A stretch of DNA of 55,364 nt from Acholeplasmatales bacterium. GTDB taxonomy: Bacteria > Bacillota_I > Bacilli_A > Acholeplasmatales > Anaeroplasmataceae. The notes beneath the pieces are model-generated. The model was given only the letters and a program-made list of their open reading frames with translations. It was not told the DNA's origin and searched no databases. The translations under genes were made by a program, and so were the position numbers. The stretch spans positions 1 to 55,364 of the forward strand of contig JAFSWG010000041.1 in the NCBI GenBank assembly GCA_017444645.1, in the 5' to 3' direction. The stretch's first letter is position 1. Each line of letters starts with the position of its first letter. Positions 17,434 to 25,410 of this stretch are shown here, in pieces.

Positions 17434-18390
17434 CTATTCTTCTAATTTTTCAAACCTATCGATTATCTTAGCAACTAGCGGGTGTCTTACTACATCGAAT
17501 TTATCGAAAACAATTAGTCCAACCTCATTTAATCCCTTTAATAAATTAGCACTAACCTTTAATCCTGATTTCTTTGAATTAGGTAGGTCAACCTGAGAAA
17601 TATCACCTGTAACAATCATCTTAGAATTAAAGCCTAATCTAGTTAAAAACATCTTTAGTTGATCTATTGTAGCATTTTGTGCTTCATCTAATATAATAAA
17701 GGCATTTTCTAATGTTCTACCTCTCATGTATGCTAAAGGAGCTATTTCAATGATTTGCTTTTCTATCATTGCAGTAACATTTTCTACTCCTAGCATATCA
17801 TATAATGCATCATATAGAGGTCTTAAGTATGGATCTACCTTTTCTTTTAAATCACCTGGTAAGAATCCTAATGATTCACCAGCCTCTACTGCTGGTCTTG
17901 TTAGTATTATTTTTTCAATATGGCCTTTTTTCAATTCAGATACTGCATAACATACGGCTAGGTATGTTTTACCTGTACCTGCAGCACCTATTGAGAATAT
18001 TAAATCTTTACTAGATATGCATTTTAAATATTCATCTTGCTTTAATGTTTTAGCATATATTGGTTTATTATGCACGTTATTACATAATGGTTTTCTATTC
18101 TTTATAAATTCAATATATGTTGTTTCTAAATTATTTTCAGCAATTGATATAACATATACAACATCTCTTGGTGTTATCTTAAGTGATTGTTCAGACATTT
18201 TTAATAATATTCTAAATATAGATTCAACTTTTGATATAGTATATTCATCATCTGTTGAGATTATTACTGAAGAACCATTTAATCCTATATCTATGTTATA
18301 ATGATCCTCAATTGTTTTAATATTTGAATTATGTACACCGCTAATATTTTTAGCATCTATTGCGTTATTTATTTCTAAATCAATCTTCAT
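17434..18390 (-). CDS. phoH: PhoH-family ATPase
   Basis: 318 residues, typical length. An N-terminal KH-like segment (to about 100) precedes the P-loop ATPase core: Walker A GAAGTGKT (135-142), LTRPAVEAGE.LGFLPGD near 165-180, and Walker B in FIILDEAQNAT near 233. PhoH proteins are cytosolic ATPases linked to RNA metabolism and often sit with ybeY, which is not next to it here. Its start lies 3 bases past the stop of a small RluA gene, so it is the last gene of a LysR-RluA-PhoH operon and ends in the hairpin at 17335-17373. Confidence 0.88.
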   Translation of the reverse strand: MKIDLEINNAIDAKNISGVHNSNIKTIEDHYNIDIGLNGSSVIISTDDEYTISKVESIFRILLKMSEQSLKITPRDVVYVISIAENNLETTYIEFIKNRKPLCNNVHNKPIYAKTLKQDEYLKCISSKDLIFSIGAAGTGKTYLAVCYAVSELKKGHIEKIILTRPAVEAGESLGFLPGDLKEKVDPYLRPLYDALYDMLGVENVTAMIEKQIIEIAPLAYMRGRTLENAFIILDEAQNATIDQLKMFLTRLGFNSKMIVTGDISQVDLPNSKKSGLKVSANLLKGLNEVGLIVFDKFDVVRHPLVAKIIDRFEKLEE

Positions 18391-18393
18391 TAA

Positions 18394-19035
18394 TTAAACC
18401 TCCTTACTTTTAAATTCCATCCACTCTTTTGTAGTAGGATGAATAAATGATAATGAATAAGCTTCTAGAGGAAAATCATCTTCTTTAATTATAGATTTGC
18501 TTCCATATTTTTTATCTCCATATAATGGATGTCCTATTGATGCCATTTGACATCTAATTTGATGAAATCTTCCTGTTTTTAAATTTATTTCTATATCTGA
18601 TACATCTTTACCATCTATTTTATAATTATTAATCATTCTATATTCTAAAATAGCTTCTTGTCCATTTTTATTTATATATGATTTTCTTTCTTGTTCATTC
18701 TTTAATATATAAGATTTTAATAATACATAATCTTTATTATCTAATATACCTTCTACTGTAGCTATATATTTTTTATGAAAATTATGATTTTTTATATCTT
18801 CACTTAATCTAGATGCTGCCTTTGATGTTCTTGCGAAAACCATTACTCCACTAGTGTTAGTATCTAATCTATGTACTAAACCTAAATATACATTACCTGG
18901 TTTATTATATTTCTCTTTTATATAATCCTTTAATATTGTTAGCATATCAGGCTTATTAGACCCATCAGCTTGTGATAATATACCTTTTCCCTTATATGCA
19001 ACAATAATATGATTATCTTCATAATAAATTTTCAT
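18394..19035 (-). CDS. RluA-family pseudouridine synthase, short form without S4 domain
   Basis: 213 residues. Seen: the catalytic motif HRLDTNTSG (D58), GRFHQIRCQMASIGHPL near 161 and YGDKKYG. There is no N-terminal S4 domain, unlike the second RluA at 51772, so it resembles the RluA/TruC-size class. It isomerises uridine to pseudouridine in rRNA or tRNA; the target is not readable. The start follows the LysR gene stop by one base, without a strong SD, suggesting translational coupling. phoH follows directly. Confidence 0.82.
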   Translation of the reverse strand: MKIYYEDNHIIVAYKGKGILSQADGSNKPDMLTILKDYIKEKYNKPGNVYLGLVHRLDTNTSGVMVFARTSKAASRLSEDIKNHNFHKKYIATVEGILDNKDYVLLKSYILKNEQERKSYINKNGQEAILEYRMINNYKIDGKDVSDIEINLKTGRFHQIRCQMASIGHPLYGDKKYGSKSIIKEDDFPLEAYSLSFIHPTTKEWMEFKSKEV

Positions 19036-19036
19036 A

Positions 19037-19918
19037 TTATGCCTCTTTATTCTTTTTATATCTATCTATTATAATCTGTTTTTTAGTATATTCAGAAGCA
19101 TTTTTACTATAAACTAAATATACATTTTGATAAGGTTCATAATTCATTAATTCAATTCTTTTTAATGAACCATTTAATATTTTATCTATAACACAGTTTT
19201 CATAAACAAAACCAATTCCATCATAACTTTCAACAAGATTAACAATTAAGCTAGATGTAGATGCGGTTAAAATCTTTTTATTTTTTAATCTTATATTCTT
19301 ATTTTTAAAAGCTTGCATAGTAGCATCATATAATCCAGAATAGGTAGGTCCTAATACTAAGGTTGCTTGTTGTAGCATGTCTCTAGTTATTCTATTATAT
19401 TCAGCATATTTACCATCTATTTTAGCTACTAATATTATTTTATTTTGTAATAATGAAATACTTTCAAGTTTATCTTCTGTAAAATTATGGTCAATAATAC
19501 CAAAGTCTATTTTACCATTTTTTAATTCATCTACTATTTTATTATAATGATCACATCTACAATTAAAATATAAGTCATTAGATGATGCGAAATCAAAGAT
19601 ATTAGATAAGTTTTTCATATCTGATAACATATTAGTAAAAGCAATTTCTAAAACTACGTTATCGCCTTTTTTCTTAAAATTGTTTATTAATTCTTCATCT
19701 TCTATTAAACAATTTTTAGCATATTCATATAATACTTTTCCTTCTTCTGTAAGCTCTAAATCTCTATTATTTTTAAATAATGTAATACCATATTCTTTTT
19801 CGAGATTTTTTATATGGTAAGTTACAGAAGGTTGACTTACATATAATTTTTCAGCCGCTTTTAAATATGTTTTTTCTTCTAAAACAGTTAAAAAAGTTAT
19901 TAATTTAGGATCAATCAT
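19037..19918 (-). CDS. LysR-type transcriptional regulator
   Basis: 293 residues. An N-terminal winged helix-turn-helix (about 1-60; FLTVLEEKTYLKAAEKLYVSQPSVTYHIKNLEKEYG-type pattern, quoted here in outline only by its key S-Q-P-S-V-T-Y-H core) and a periplasmic-binding-protein-like effector domain (about 85-290). It heads an operon with a small RluA and PhoH, unusual partners, so the effector and targets cannot be inferred from context. Promoter TTGACA-N17-TATACT at 19959-19987; the DNA around -10 is an AT-rich near-palindrome that could serve autoregulation. SD GGGAG precedes the ATG. Confidence 0.85.
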   Translation of the reverse strand: MIDPKLITFLTVLEEKTYLKAAEKLYVSQPSVTYHIKNLEKEYGITLFKNNRDLELTEEGKVLYEYAKNCLIEDEELINNFKKKGDNVVLEIAFTNMLSDMKNLSNIFDFASSNDLYFNCRCDHYNKIVDELKNGKIDFGIIDHNFTEDKLESISLLQNKIILVAKIDGKYAEYNRITRDMLQQATLVLGPTYSGLYDATMQAFKNKNIRLKNKKILTASTSSLIVNLVESYDGIGFVYENCVIDKILNGSLKRIELMNYEPYQNVYLVYSKNASEYTKKQIIIDRYKKNKEA

Positions 19919-19958
19919 ATGACCACTCCCTTATAAAATGTATTTATATCTTAATTAA

Positions 19959-19987
19959 AGTATATAAATATTTTTAATTATTGTCAA
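19959..19987 (-). promoter_or_regulatory. strong sigma-A promoter of the LysR-RluA-PhoH operon
   Basis: Minus strand TTGACA (19987-19982), 17 bases, TATACT (19964-19959), placed right after the lon terminator. A TTAATTAA core flanked by TATA-rich arms at 19941-19971 overlaps -10. Confidence 0.75.
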
Positions 19988-19996
19988 TTATACAAA

Positions 19997-20024
19997 ATAA
20001 AAAGACTACCATTTAAGATAGTCT
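19997..20024 (-). terminator. intrinsic terminator of lon
   Basis: On the minus strand GACTATC pairs with GGTAGTC (one G-U pair) around a 6-base loop, then TTTTTATTTT. Confidence 0.8.
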
Positions 20025-20033
20025 AATTATATA

Positions 20034-22349
20034 TTAAAATAATGAATTAAGAATTTCAGAAACATGTGAAACTGGTTTAATTTCAAGAGCGTTTCTTACT
20101 TCTTCAGGGATATCTTCGATATCTCTTTCATTTTCTTGTGGAATGAAAATCTTAGTTAAGCCACTTCTATGTGCGGCAATTGATTTTTCTCTTAATCCAC
20201 CAATTGGAAGCACTGCACCTCTTAATGTAATTTCACCTGTCATACCAATATGGCAATCAACTGGCTTACCAGCTAATGCTGATACTAAGGCAGTAGTTAA
20301 TGTAACACCTGCAGATGGACCATCTTTTGGTGTTGCTCCTTCAGGAACGTGAATATGAACATCATTCTTTTGGAATACTTCTTCATCGATTCCTAAATCT
20401 TTAGCATTATGTTTTACATATGAAAATGCTGCTTGGGCAGATTCTTTCATTACATCTCCAAGCTTACCTGTTAACAATAAGCCACCTTTACCAGGATATG
20501 TAGTTACTTCAATATCTAATGTATCTCCACCAAATTGAGTCCAAGCTAAACCTGTAACAATACCAACTTGGTTTTCATTACGATTTTGATTATTAGTGAA
20601 TTTAATTTTTCCTAAGAATTCTTCAACATTATTTTCATCAACAGTGATTGATTCTACTTTATCCATTAAAATCTTTCTAACTGTCTTTCTACATAATGCG
20701 GCAATCATACGATTTAATTCACGTACACCAGCTTCTCTAGTGTATGATCTAATAATCTTATACATTGCTTCATCAGTAATCTTTAATTGTTCTGGTTTTA
20801 GACCATGTTCATCAAGATTTCTAGGTAATAGATGTTTAAATCCAATATTGAACTTTTCAATTTCAGTATAGCTTGATAATTCAATAATTTCCATACGATC
20901 ACGAAGTGGACCAGGAATACCTGAAATATCGTTTGCTGTAGTAATGAACATTACTTGTGATAAATCATAAGGCTCTTCTAAATAATTGTCACTGAAGAAT
21001 TGATTTTGTTCAGGATCAAGTACTTCAAGCATTGCAGCACTTGGATCTCCTCTATAATCAGCTGTCATCTTATCAATTTCATCTAATAAGAATACAGGAT
21101 TTACTGTACCAGCATCCTTCATACCTTTTAGGATACGACCAGGTAGGGCACCAATATATGTTCTTCTATGACCTCTAATTTCAGCTTCATCTCTAACACC
21201 ACCTAGTGATTGCTTAACGAACTTACGTCCTAAAGCTTCACTAATTGATTTAGCTAAAGATGTTTTACCTACTCCTGGAGGGCCTGCAAAGCAAATAATA
21301 GTTGATGGATTATGACCAGTCATCATCTTTACAGCTAGATATTCAATAATTCTATCTTTAACCTTTTCAAGACCATAATGATTCTTATTTAGCTTTGTAA
21401 CTACATCTGATAAATCATTATTATCTTCAGATGCTTTATACCAAGGTAAATTAATAATCCAATCAAGATATGTTCTAATTACACCAGCTTCAGCCATTTG
21501 ATTACTTGTATTTGCATACTTTTGTAATTCTTCCATAGCCTTTTTATAAACATTTTCAGGAAGATGTGCTTCTTCAAGTTTCTTTCTTAATTCTTCAACA
21601 TCTTCTTCATGTCTAGCCTTATCACCCAATTCATTTTGAATTGCGTGCATTTTTTCTCTTAAATAATATTCTTTTTGAGATTCATCGATTGATTTCTTTA
21701 CTTCACTATTAATCTTGTTTTCAATTTCAACGATTTGTTTTTCTCTTTCAATATCCTCTAAGATCATTTCTAATCTCTTAGAAACATTTAATTCTTCTAG
21801 ATAACGATATTTACTTAAATTACTATTTAATCTTAATTGATATGCGATAACATCACTTAATAAATCAGCATTTGTTTCATTCTTTAATAATCTAGTTACT
21901 TCTTCAACAGATAATAATAGATTTTGAGCATTATTAGCTATTTCAGCTGAAATATGCTTAATTAAAGCTGATTCAGTTTCGTCATTATTTAAAATTGAAT
22001 ATAATTTTTCGTAATTAACAACGAAATAAGGAGTTACTGAAGTAAATTCTTTAACTTCAATACGTCCAGAAATTTTAAATTTAACCTTATAATTTCCATT
22101 AGGTAATTTTAATTTTAATGTTACCTTACCAATAACACCAATCATCTCAACATCATTTTCAGTTACGTCAATAGTTGCTGAATCCTTTTGTACTAATAAT
22201 ATAATATTACCATCATACATTTTTTCAGCTGCGTCTAATGCTTGTACTGAATTAGGACGACCAACTTCAATTTTGAAGTCATTACCAGGTAATGGAATTA
22301 CGCCACGAACAGCTATGGCAGGTAGAACAATTTTAGTAGTATCTTCCAT
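20034..22349 (-). CDS. lon: ATP-dependent Lon protease
   Basis: 771 residues from the ATG at 22349, which has SD AAGGGTGG; a 39-base upstream extension lies in the leader and is rejected. N-terminal LAN substrate-binding domain (about 5-195), a coiled segment, the AAA+ module with Walker A GPPGVGKTS near 350 and Walker B FLLDEIDK near 415, then the protease domain with the catalytic serine in PKDGPSAG near 675 and its lysine about 43 residues on. It is a cytosolic hexameric protease that degrades misfolded and regulatory proteins. It is monocistronic, with a promoter overlapped by a TTTTTGGCA inverted repeat, and lies next to trigger factor. Confidence 0.95.
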   Translation of the reverse strand: MEDTTKIVLPAIAVRGVIPLPGNDFKIEVGRPNSVQALDAAEKMYDGNIILLVQKDSATIDVTENDVEMIGVIGKVTLKLKLPNGNYKVKFKISGRIEVKEFTSVTPYFVVNYEKLYSILNNDETESALIKHISAEIANNAQNLLLSVEEVTRLLKNETNADLLSDVIAYQLRLNSNLSKYRYLEELNVSKRLEMILEDIEREKQIVEIENKINSEVKKSIDESQKEYYLREKMHAIQNELGDKARHEEDVEELRKKLEEAHLPENVYKKAMEELQKYANTSNQMAEAGVIRTYLDWIINLPWYKASEDNNDLSDVVTKLNKNHYGLEKVKDRIIEYLAVKMMTGHNPSTIICFAGPPGVGKTSLAKSISEALGRKFVKQSLGGVRDEAEIRGHRRTYIGALPGRILKGMKDAGTVNPVFLLDEIDKMTADYRGDPSAAMLEVLDPEQNQFFSDNYLEEPYDLSQVMFITTANDISGIPGPLRDRMEIIELSSYTEIEKFNIGFKHLLPRNLDEHGLKPEQLKITDEAMYKIIRSYTREAGVRELNRMIAALCRKTVRKILMDKVESITVDENNVEEFLGKIKFTNNQNRNENQVGIVTGLAWTQFGGDTLDIEVTTYPGKGGLLLTGKLGDVMKESAQAAFSYVKHNAKDLGIDEEVFQKNDVHIHVPEGATPKDGPSAGVTLTTALVSALAGKPVDCHIGMTGEITLRGAVLPIGGLREKSIAAHRSGLTKIFIPQENERDIEDIPEEVRNALEIKPVSHVSEILNSLF

Positions 22350-22392
22350 AATAACCACCCTTTCTTCGATTAATATCTTAACCGACAAATAT

Positions 22393-22436
22393 ACTATACA
22401 CTATTTTTGGCACTTTTGCAAGTAGATTGCCAAAAA
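22393..22436 (-). promoter_or_regulatory. lon promoter overlapped by a 9-bp inverted repeat
   Basis: Minus strand TTGCAA (22421-22416), 17 bases, TATAGT (22398-22393). TTTTTGGCA (22404-22412) and its inverse TGCCAAAAA (22428-22436), 15 bases apart, enclose the -35 hexamer. It is not a CIRCE (TTAGCACTC) or CtsR (GGTCAAA) box. Confidence 0.6.
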
Positions 22437-22469
22437 ACAATAAATTAACATATTTTACAACAATTTATA

Positions 22470-22499
22470 AATATAAGCCAGTCTATGAAAACTGGCTTA
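22470..22499 (-). terminator. terminator hairpin after trigger factor
   Basis: AAGCCAGT, 8-base loop, ACTGGCTT; on the minus strand it is followed by ATATTTATAAATT, a weak T-run. Confidence 0.65.
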
Positions 22500-22517
22500 C
22501 AATATTAATTATTTTAA

Positions 22518-23981
22518 TTATTCAGCGTCTTTCTTTGCTGCAGCTTTTTTAGTAGTTGTCTTCTTTGCAGCAGGTTTCTTTTCAGCCTTTTCTTCAGCGT
22601 CAGCCTTAGGAGCTGCCTTCTTAGCTGTAGTTTTCTTTGCTGCAGGCTTCTTTTCTTCTGCCTTACCTTCAGCCTTAGCTAATTTTTTAGGTTCACCTTC
22701 AACTTCTTTAGCTGTTCCAAGTAAGAATTCAACTAATGCTTGATATGCTAAATCAGAATAATATCTAGCGAAGTTTGCTTGAAGATTTTCTTCTTTAGTC
22801 TTACCATTCTTCTTAGCTTCTTCTTCAGCCTTAGCTTCAATTGCTTCTTTAGCAGGAGCTAATTTTTCAACTTCGATAATCTTAGAAGCTACTACATTGA
22901 ATAATGCTTGCTTTTCAGCTTGTTTTTGTGCTTGATCATTGAATTGTTCAATTGTAGCACCCATTAATTCAACGAATTTTTCAAATGGAATATTATACAT
23001 CTTAGCTTGTTGTTCATATTGAGCCTTAAATTGATCAATTCTTTCTTGAATCATTGACTTAGGCATATCAACATTTGCAGCTTCAATGATTTCATTAACG
23101 ATGTAATCAAATTGACGATCTTTTTCAGATTGTGCCTTTGCATCAGTTAATTCTTTCTTCTTTGCATCCTTTAATTCAGCTAAGTTATTAGCGCCGTTTA
23201 CATTTAAGCCCTTAACATATTCATCAGTGAATTCAGGGAATTTTTCTTCCTTAACTTCATGAACTGTAACTTTGAATACTGCAGCCTTGCCAGCTAAATC
23301 TGCTTGTCCATAGTTTTCAGGGAATGTAACATTAATATCTTTTGTTTCTTCAGCCTTCATACCGATCATTTGATCTTCGAAGCCTGGGATGAATTGGCCA
23401 GAACCAATTTGTAATTCATAGTTGTCAGCTTTTCCACCGGGGAATTCAACACCATCAACTGAACCTACGAAATCGAATACTGCATAATCACCTTTTGCAA
23501 TAACTTGTTCAGCCTTTGTTGCCATTGAAGCATCCTTCTTAGCTAATGCATCAACTGCCTTTTGTACTTCATCTTCAGTTACTTCTAAGTTCTTCTTAGC
23601 AACTTCGATACCCTTATATTCAGGTAATGAAACTTCAGGATATGTATCAATTACTAATGATACTTGGAAATCCTTGCCTCTTGCGAATCCTTCTTCAACA
23701 ACTGGTTCGAATCTACCAACGAATTTTTCAACTAATTCTTTATCAGCAACTGCTTCTTGTACCTTATCATTAAAAATTACATCTAATGCATCAGTAAATA
23801 AAGATTCAACACCATATATCTTTTCAAACATGCTTCTTGGAGCTGCACCTTTTCTGAAGCCTTTAATTGTAACTTCTTTATTCTTTGTTTCAAATGCTTT
23901 ATCAAGAGCCTTTTCAAATTCTTCTTTAGTAACATCGAATGTTAACTTTAATTGGCTATGTTCTAACTTTGTAACCTTCAT
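22518..23981 (-). CDS. tig: trigger factor (peptidyl-prolyl isomerase chaperone) with Lys/Ala-rich tail
   Basis: 487 residues against about 430 usual. Ribosome-binding N-domain with the signature GFRKGAAPRSMFEKIYG near 41-57 (family GFRxGKxP), a FKBP-type isomerase domain (about 150-245), then the helical chaperone domain. The last ~55 residues are an added low-complexity tail of repeated KKPAAKKTT and KKAAPK units, like histone H1 or AlgP tails. It binds nascent chains at the ribosome exit. No SD lies just before the ATG; GGAGG is 40 bases upstream, with a hairpin between (23991-24019). Monocistronic; the next gene is lon. Confidence 0.92.
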   Translation of the reverse strand: MKVTKLEHSQLKLTFDVTKEEFEKALDKAFETKNKEVTIKGFRKGAAPRSMFEKIYGVESLFTDALDVIFNDKVQEAVADKELVEKFVGRFEPVVEEGFARGKDFQVSLVIDTYPEVSLPEYKGIEVAKKNLEVTEDEVQKAVDALAKKDASMATKAEQVIAKGDYAVFDFVGSVDGVEFPGGKADNYELQIGSGQFIPGFEDQMIGMKAEETKDINVTFPENYGQADLAGKAAVFKVTVHEVKEEKFPEFTDEYVKGLNVNGANNLAELKDAKKKELTDAKAQSEKDRQFDYIVNEIIEAANVDMPKSMIQERIDQFKAQYEQQAKMYNIPFEKFVELMGATIEQFNDQAQKQAEKQALFNVVASKIIEVEKLAPAKEAIEAKAEEEAKKNGKTKEENLQANFARYYSDLAYQALVEFLLGTAKEVEGEPKKLAKAEGKAEEKKPAAKKTTAKKAAPKADAEEKAEKKPAAKKTTTKKAAAKKDAE

Positions 23982-23990
23982 TGTTCTTAT

Positions 23991-24025
23991 ACAGACTGAG
24001 ATATTTCAGGGACGTCTGTTCCTCC
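23991..24025 (-). promoter_or_regulatory. displaced SD and hairpin in the trigger factor leader
   Basis: On the minus strand the order is GGAGG (24025-24021), AA, ACAGAC, 17 bases, GTCTGT, nine bases, ATG. Folding the 6-bp stem would bring GGAGG to about normal distance from the ATG, which otherwise has no SD. Confidence 0.5.
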
Positions 24026-24077
24026 ATCATACTATTTTACATTTCATCTCAAATTCCCTATTAAAATCGTCTTTTTA

Positions 24078-24105
24078 ATTATATCATAATTACAAAATAA
24101 GTAAA
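24078..24105 (-). promoter_or_regulatory. sigma-A promoter of trigger factor
   Basis: Minus strand TTTACT (24105-24100), 16 bases, TATAAT (24083-24078). The predicted leader is about 90 bases and structured. Confidence 0.65.
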
Positions 24106-24125
24106 GAAATTTTTATTGGAACTAA

Positions 24126-24305
24126 TTACTTCCTAATAAATTGATTAAGGCTAGGGTCATAAATATAACCATAGCCTAATAATATTTTTTCAACTTCTTC
24201 TTTAGATTCATCTAAATCATCACATAGTGAATCTAAATTATCATAAAAATCCCTTAATTTTGTATTTATAACACTTAATAGAATTACAGGATCCTTTGGT
24301 AACAT
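24126..24305 (-). CDS. DUF4250 family small protein
   Basis: A 59-residue frame beginning MLPKDPVILLSVINTKLRDF and ending near GYIYDPSLNQFIRK. This is the pattern of the DUF4250 family (MLPKDPVILLS.vNtkLRD.y..ld.lC.dl), common in Firmicutes and of unknown function. It starts 7 bases after the stop of the membrane protein gene, and its SD AGGTG overlaps that stop, so the two form an operon. The whole protein is acidic and probably helical, without membrane segments. Confidence 0.85.
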   Translation of the reverse strand: MLPKDPVILLSVINTKLRDFYDNLDSLCDDLDESKEEVEKILLGYGYIYDPSLNQFIRK

Positions 24306-24312
24306 AATTCAC

Positions 24313-25299
24313 CTATTGAATGATTGCAGAATCATTATCATCTTTTCTATCAATGATATTTGGATCAATTAATGGTTCATCTTGTCTATTAGTTGGAGCT
24401 TCGATACCTTTATTTTCTTCTTTTGTATCTTTAACTTTATCAGCATCTTCAGCTTTCTTACCATTTCTATATTTGAAGTAACCAATAATTGCTTCTCCAC
24501 CAACAAATAATGCACAAATAAGTGAAATAACTGCTAAAGTAATAACAATCTTTTGTGTATCTGGATTATTACCAAATGATAATATAACAACAGCTAATGT
24601 TATAAATGTAATATGTAACCAGAACATGAATTTTCCAGATTCAACTTTATATAATACTGTATTCATGAAGAATGCAACAGCTTCACTATATAAAATAGCT
24701 GCCAAGAATATTGGATAATTATCTAAATTAAATTGAGTAAAACCAGATCTACTTGAGTTTGAATCTATTTCGTTTTTAAATACGATAGCTGCAACAATTA
24801 AATAAATAGAAATAATTGCATGAATTAATGAAACAACAAGTGTTACTTTCTTAACTTGCGGTTTTTCATCTTTCTTTACTGCAGCACTAATAGATCTAAT
24901 TATTGCAGTAATTAATGTAACACCAGCAGTAATTATAAAGATTGTGAAATATGCTTGATCTTGTTGTACTAAAATAACAATTGCAAATGCGATTAATATT
25001 ACAGCTGCAACAATTTTAACAACGAATGCATATACATTAAATGTAGTTTTAACTGCATTAAATGTTTCAGCTCTCTTTTCTTTATTTTCTGCCTTTTTTT
25101 GAGCCTTTGCTTCTTTTTTAGCATTTAGCTTTTCTTGTTTTGCTTTTTCTTTAGCTTCTTTTTTAGGATTAACCTTTTCTTCTTTTACAGAATCAGTTGC
25201 AGTTTCTTCTACTTCATTTGTTTCATTAGAAGCATCATTGTTTTCTGTAACTTCATTAGAAATTAAATCTTTATCCTTGTTTTTGTTTTTCTTTCCCAT
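24313..25299 (-). CDS. membrane protein with charged N-terminal region
   Basis: 328 residues from the ATG at 25299 (SD GAGGTG); a GTG nine bases earlier would overlap the SD. Residues 1-95 are very rich in Lys, Glu, Asn and Ala with KEAKEKAKQEK-type repeats, probably a cytosolic coiled coil. Six hydrophobic helices follow (about 100-290), then a charged tail. The family is not recognised and there is no catalytic motif. It resembles the uL15-like gene product in combining a polar low-complexity region with helices, but has no uL15-like end. It is divergent from the ATP-grasp gene and followed by the DUF4250 gene. Confidence 0.65.
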   Translation of the reverse strand: MGKKNKNKDKDLISNEVTENNDASNETNEVEETATDSVKEEKVNPKKEAKEKAKQEKLNAKKEAKAQKKAENKEKRAETFNAVKTTFNVYAFVVKIVAAVILIAFAIVILVQQDQAYFTIFIITAGVTLITAIIRSISAAVKKDEKPQVKKVTLVVSLIHAIISIYLIVAAIVFKNEIDSNSSRSGFTQFNLDNYPIFLAAILYSEAVAFFMNTVLYKVESGKFMFWLHITFITLAVVILSFGNNPDTQKIVITLAVISLICALFVGGEAIIGYFKYRNGKKAEDADKVKDTKEENKGIEAPTNRQDEPLIDPNIIDRKDDNDSAIIQ

Positions 25300-25377
25300 A
25301 AAAAACACCTCGACTTTAATTATACATTAATGTTAACGTTTTTAAAAGTTTATTATATATTAATTTTATTAAATTAA

Positions 25378-25386
25378 TGATATAAT
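25378..25386 (+). promoter_or_regulatory. extended -10 promoter of the ATP-grasp gene
   Basis: TGATATAAT matches the TGnTATAAT extended -10 pattern; the -35 region (TATTAA) is weak. SD AAGGAG follows about 12 bases downstream. Confidence 0.5.
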
Positions 25387-25410
25387 TCTATTTAAAAGGA
25401 GATGAATGAT

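Noticed and set aside
22393-22436. CIRCE or CtsR operator at lon
   Set aside because: The arms are TTTTTGGCA/TGCCAAAAA, not TTAGCACTC/GAGTGCTAA or GGTCAAA repeats.
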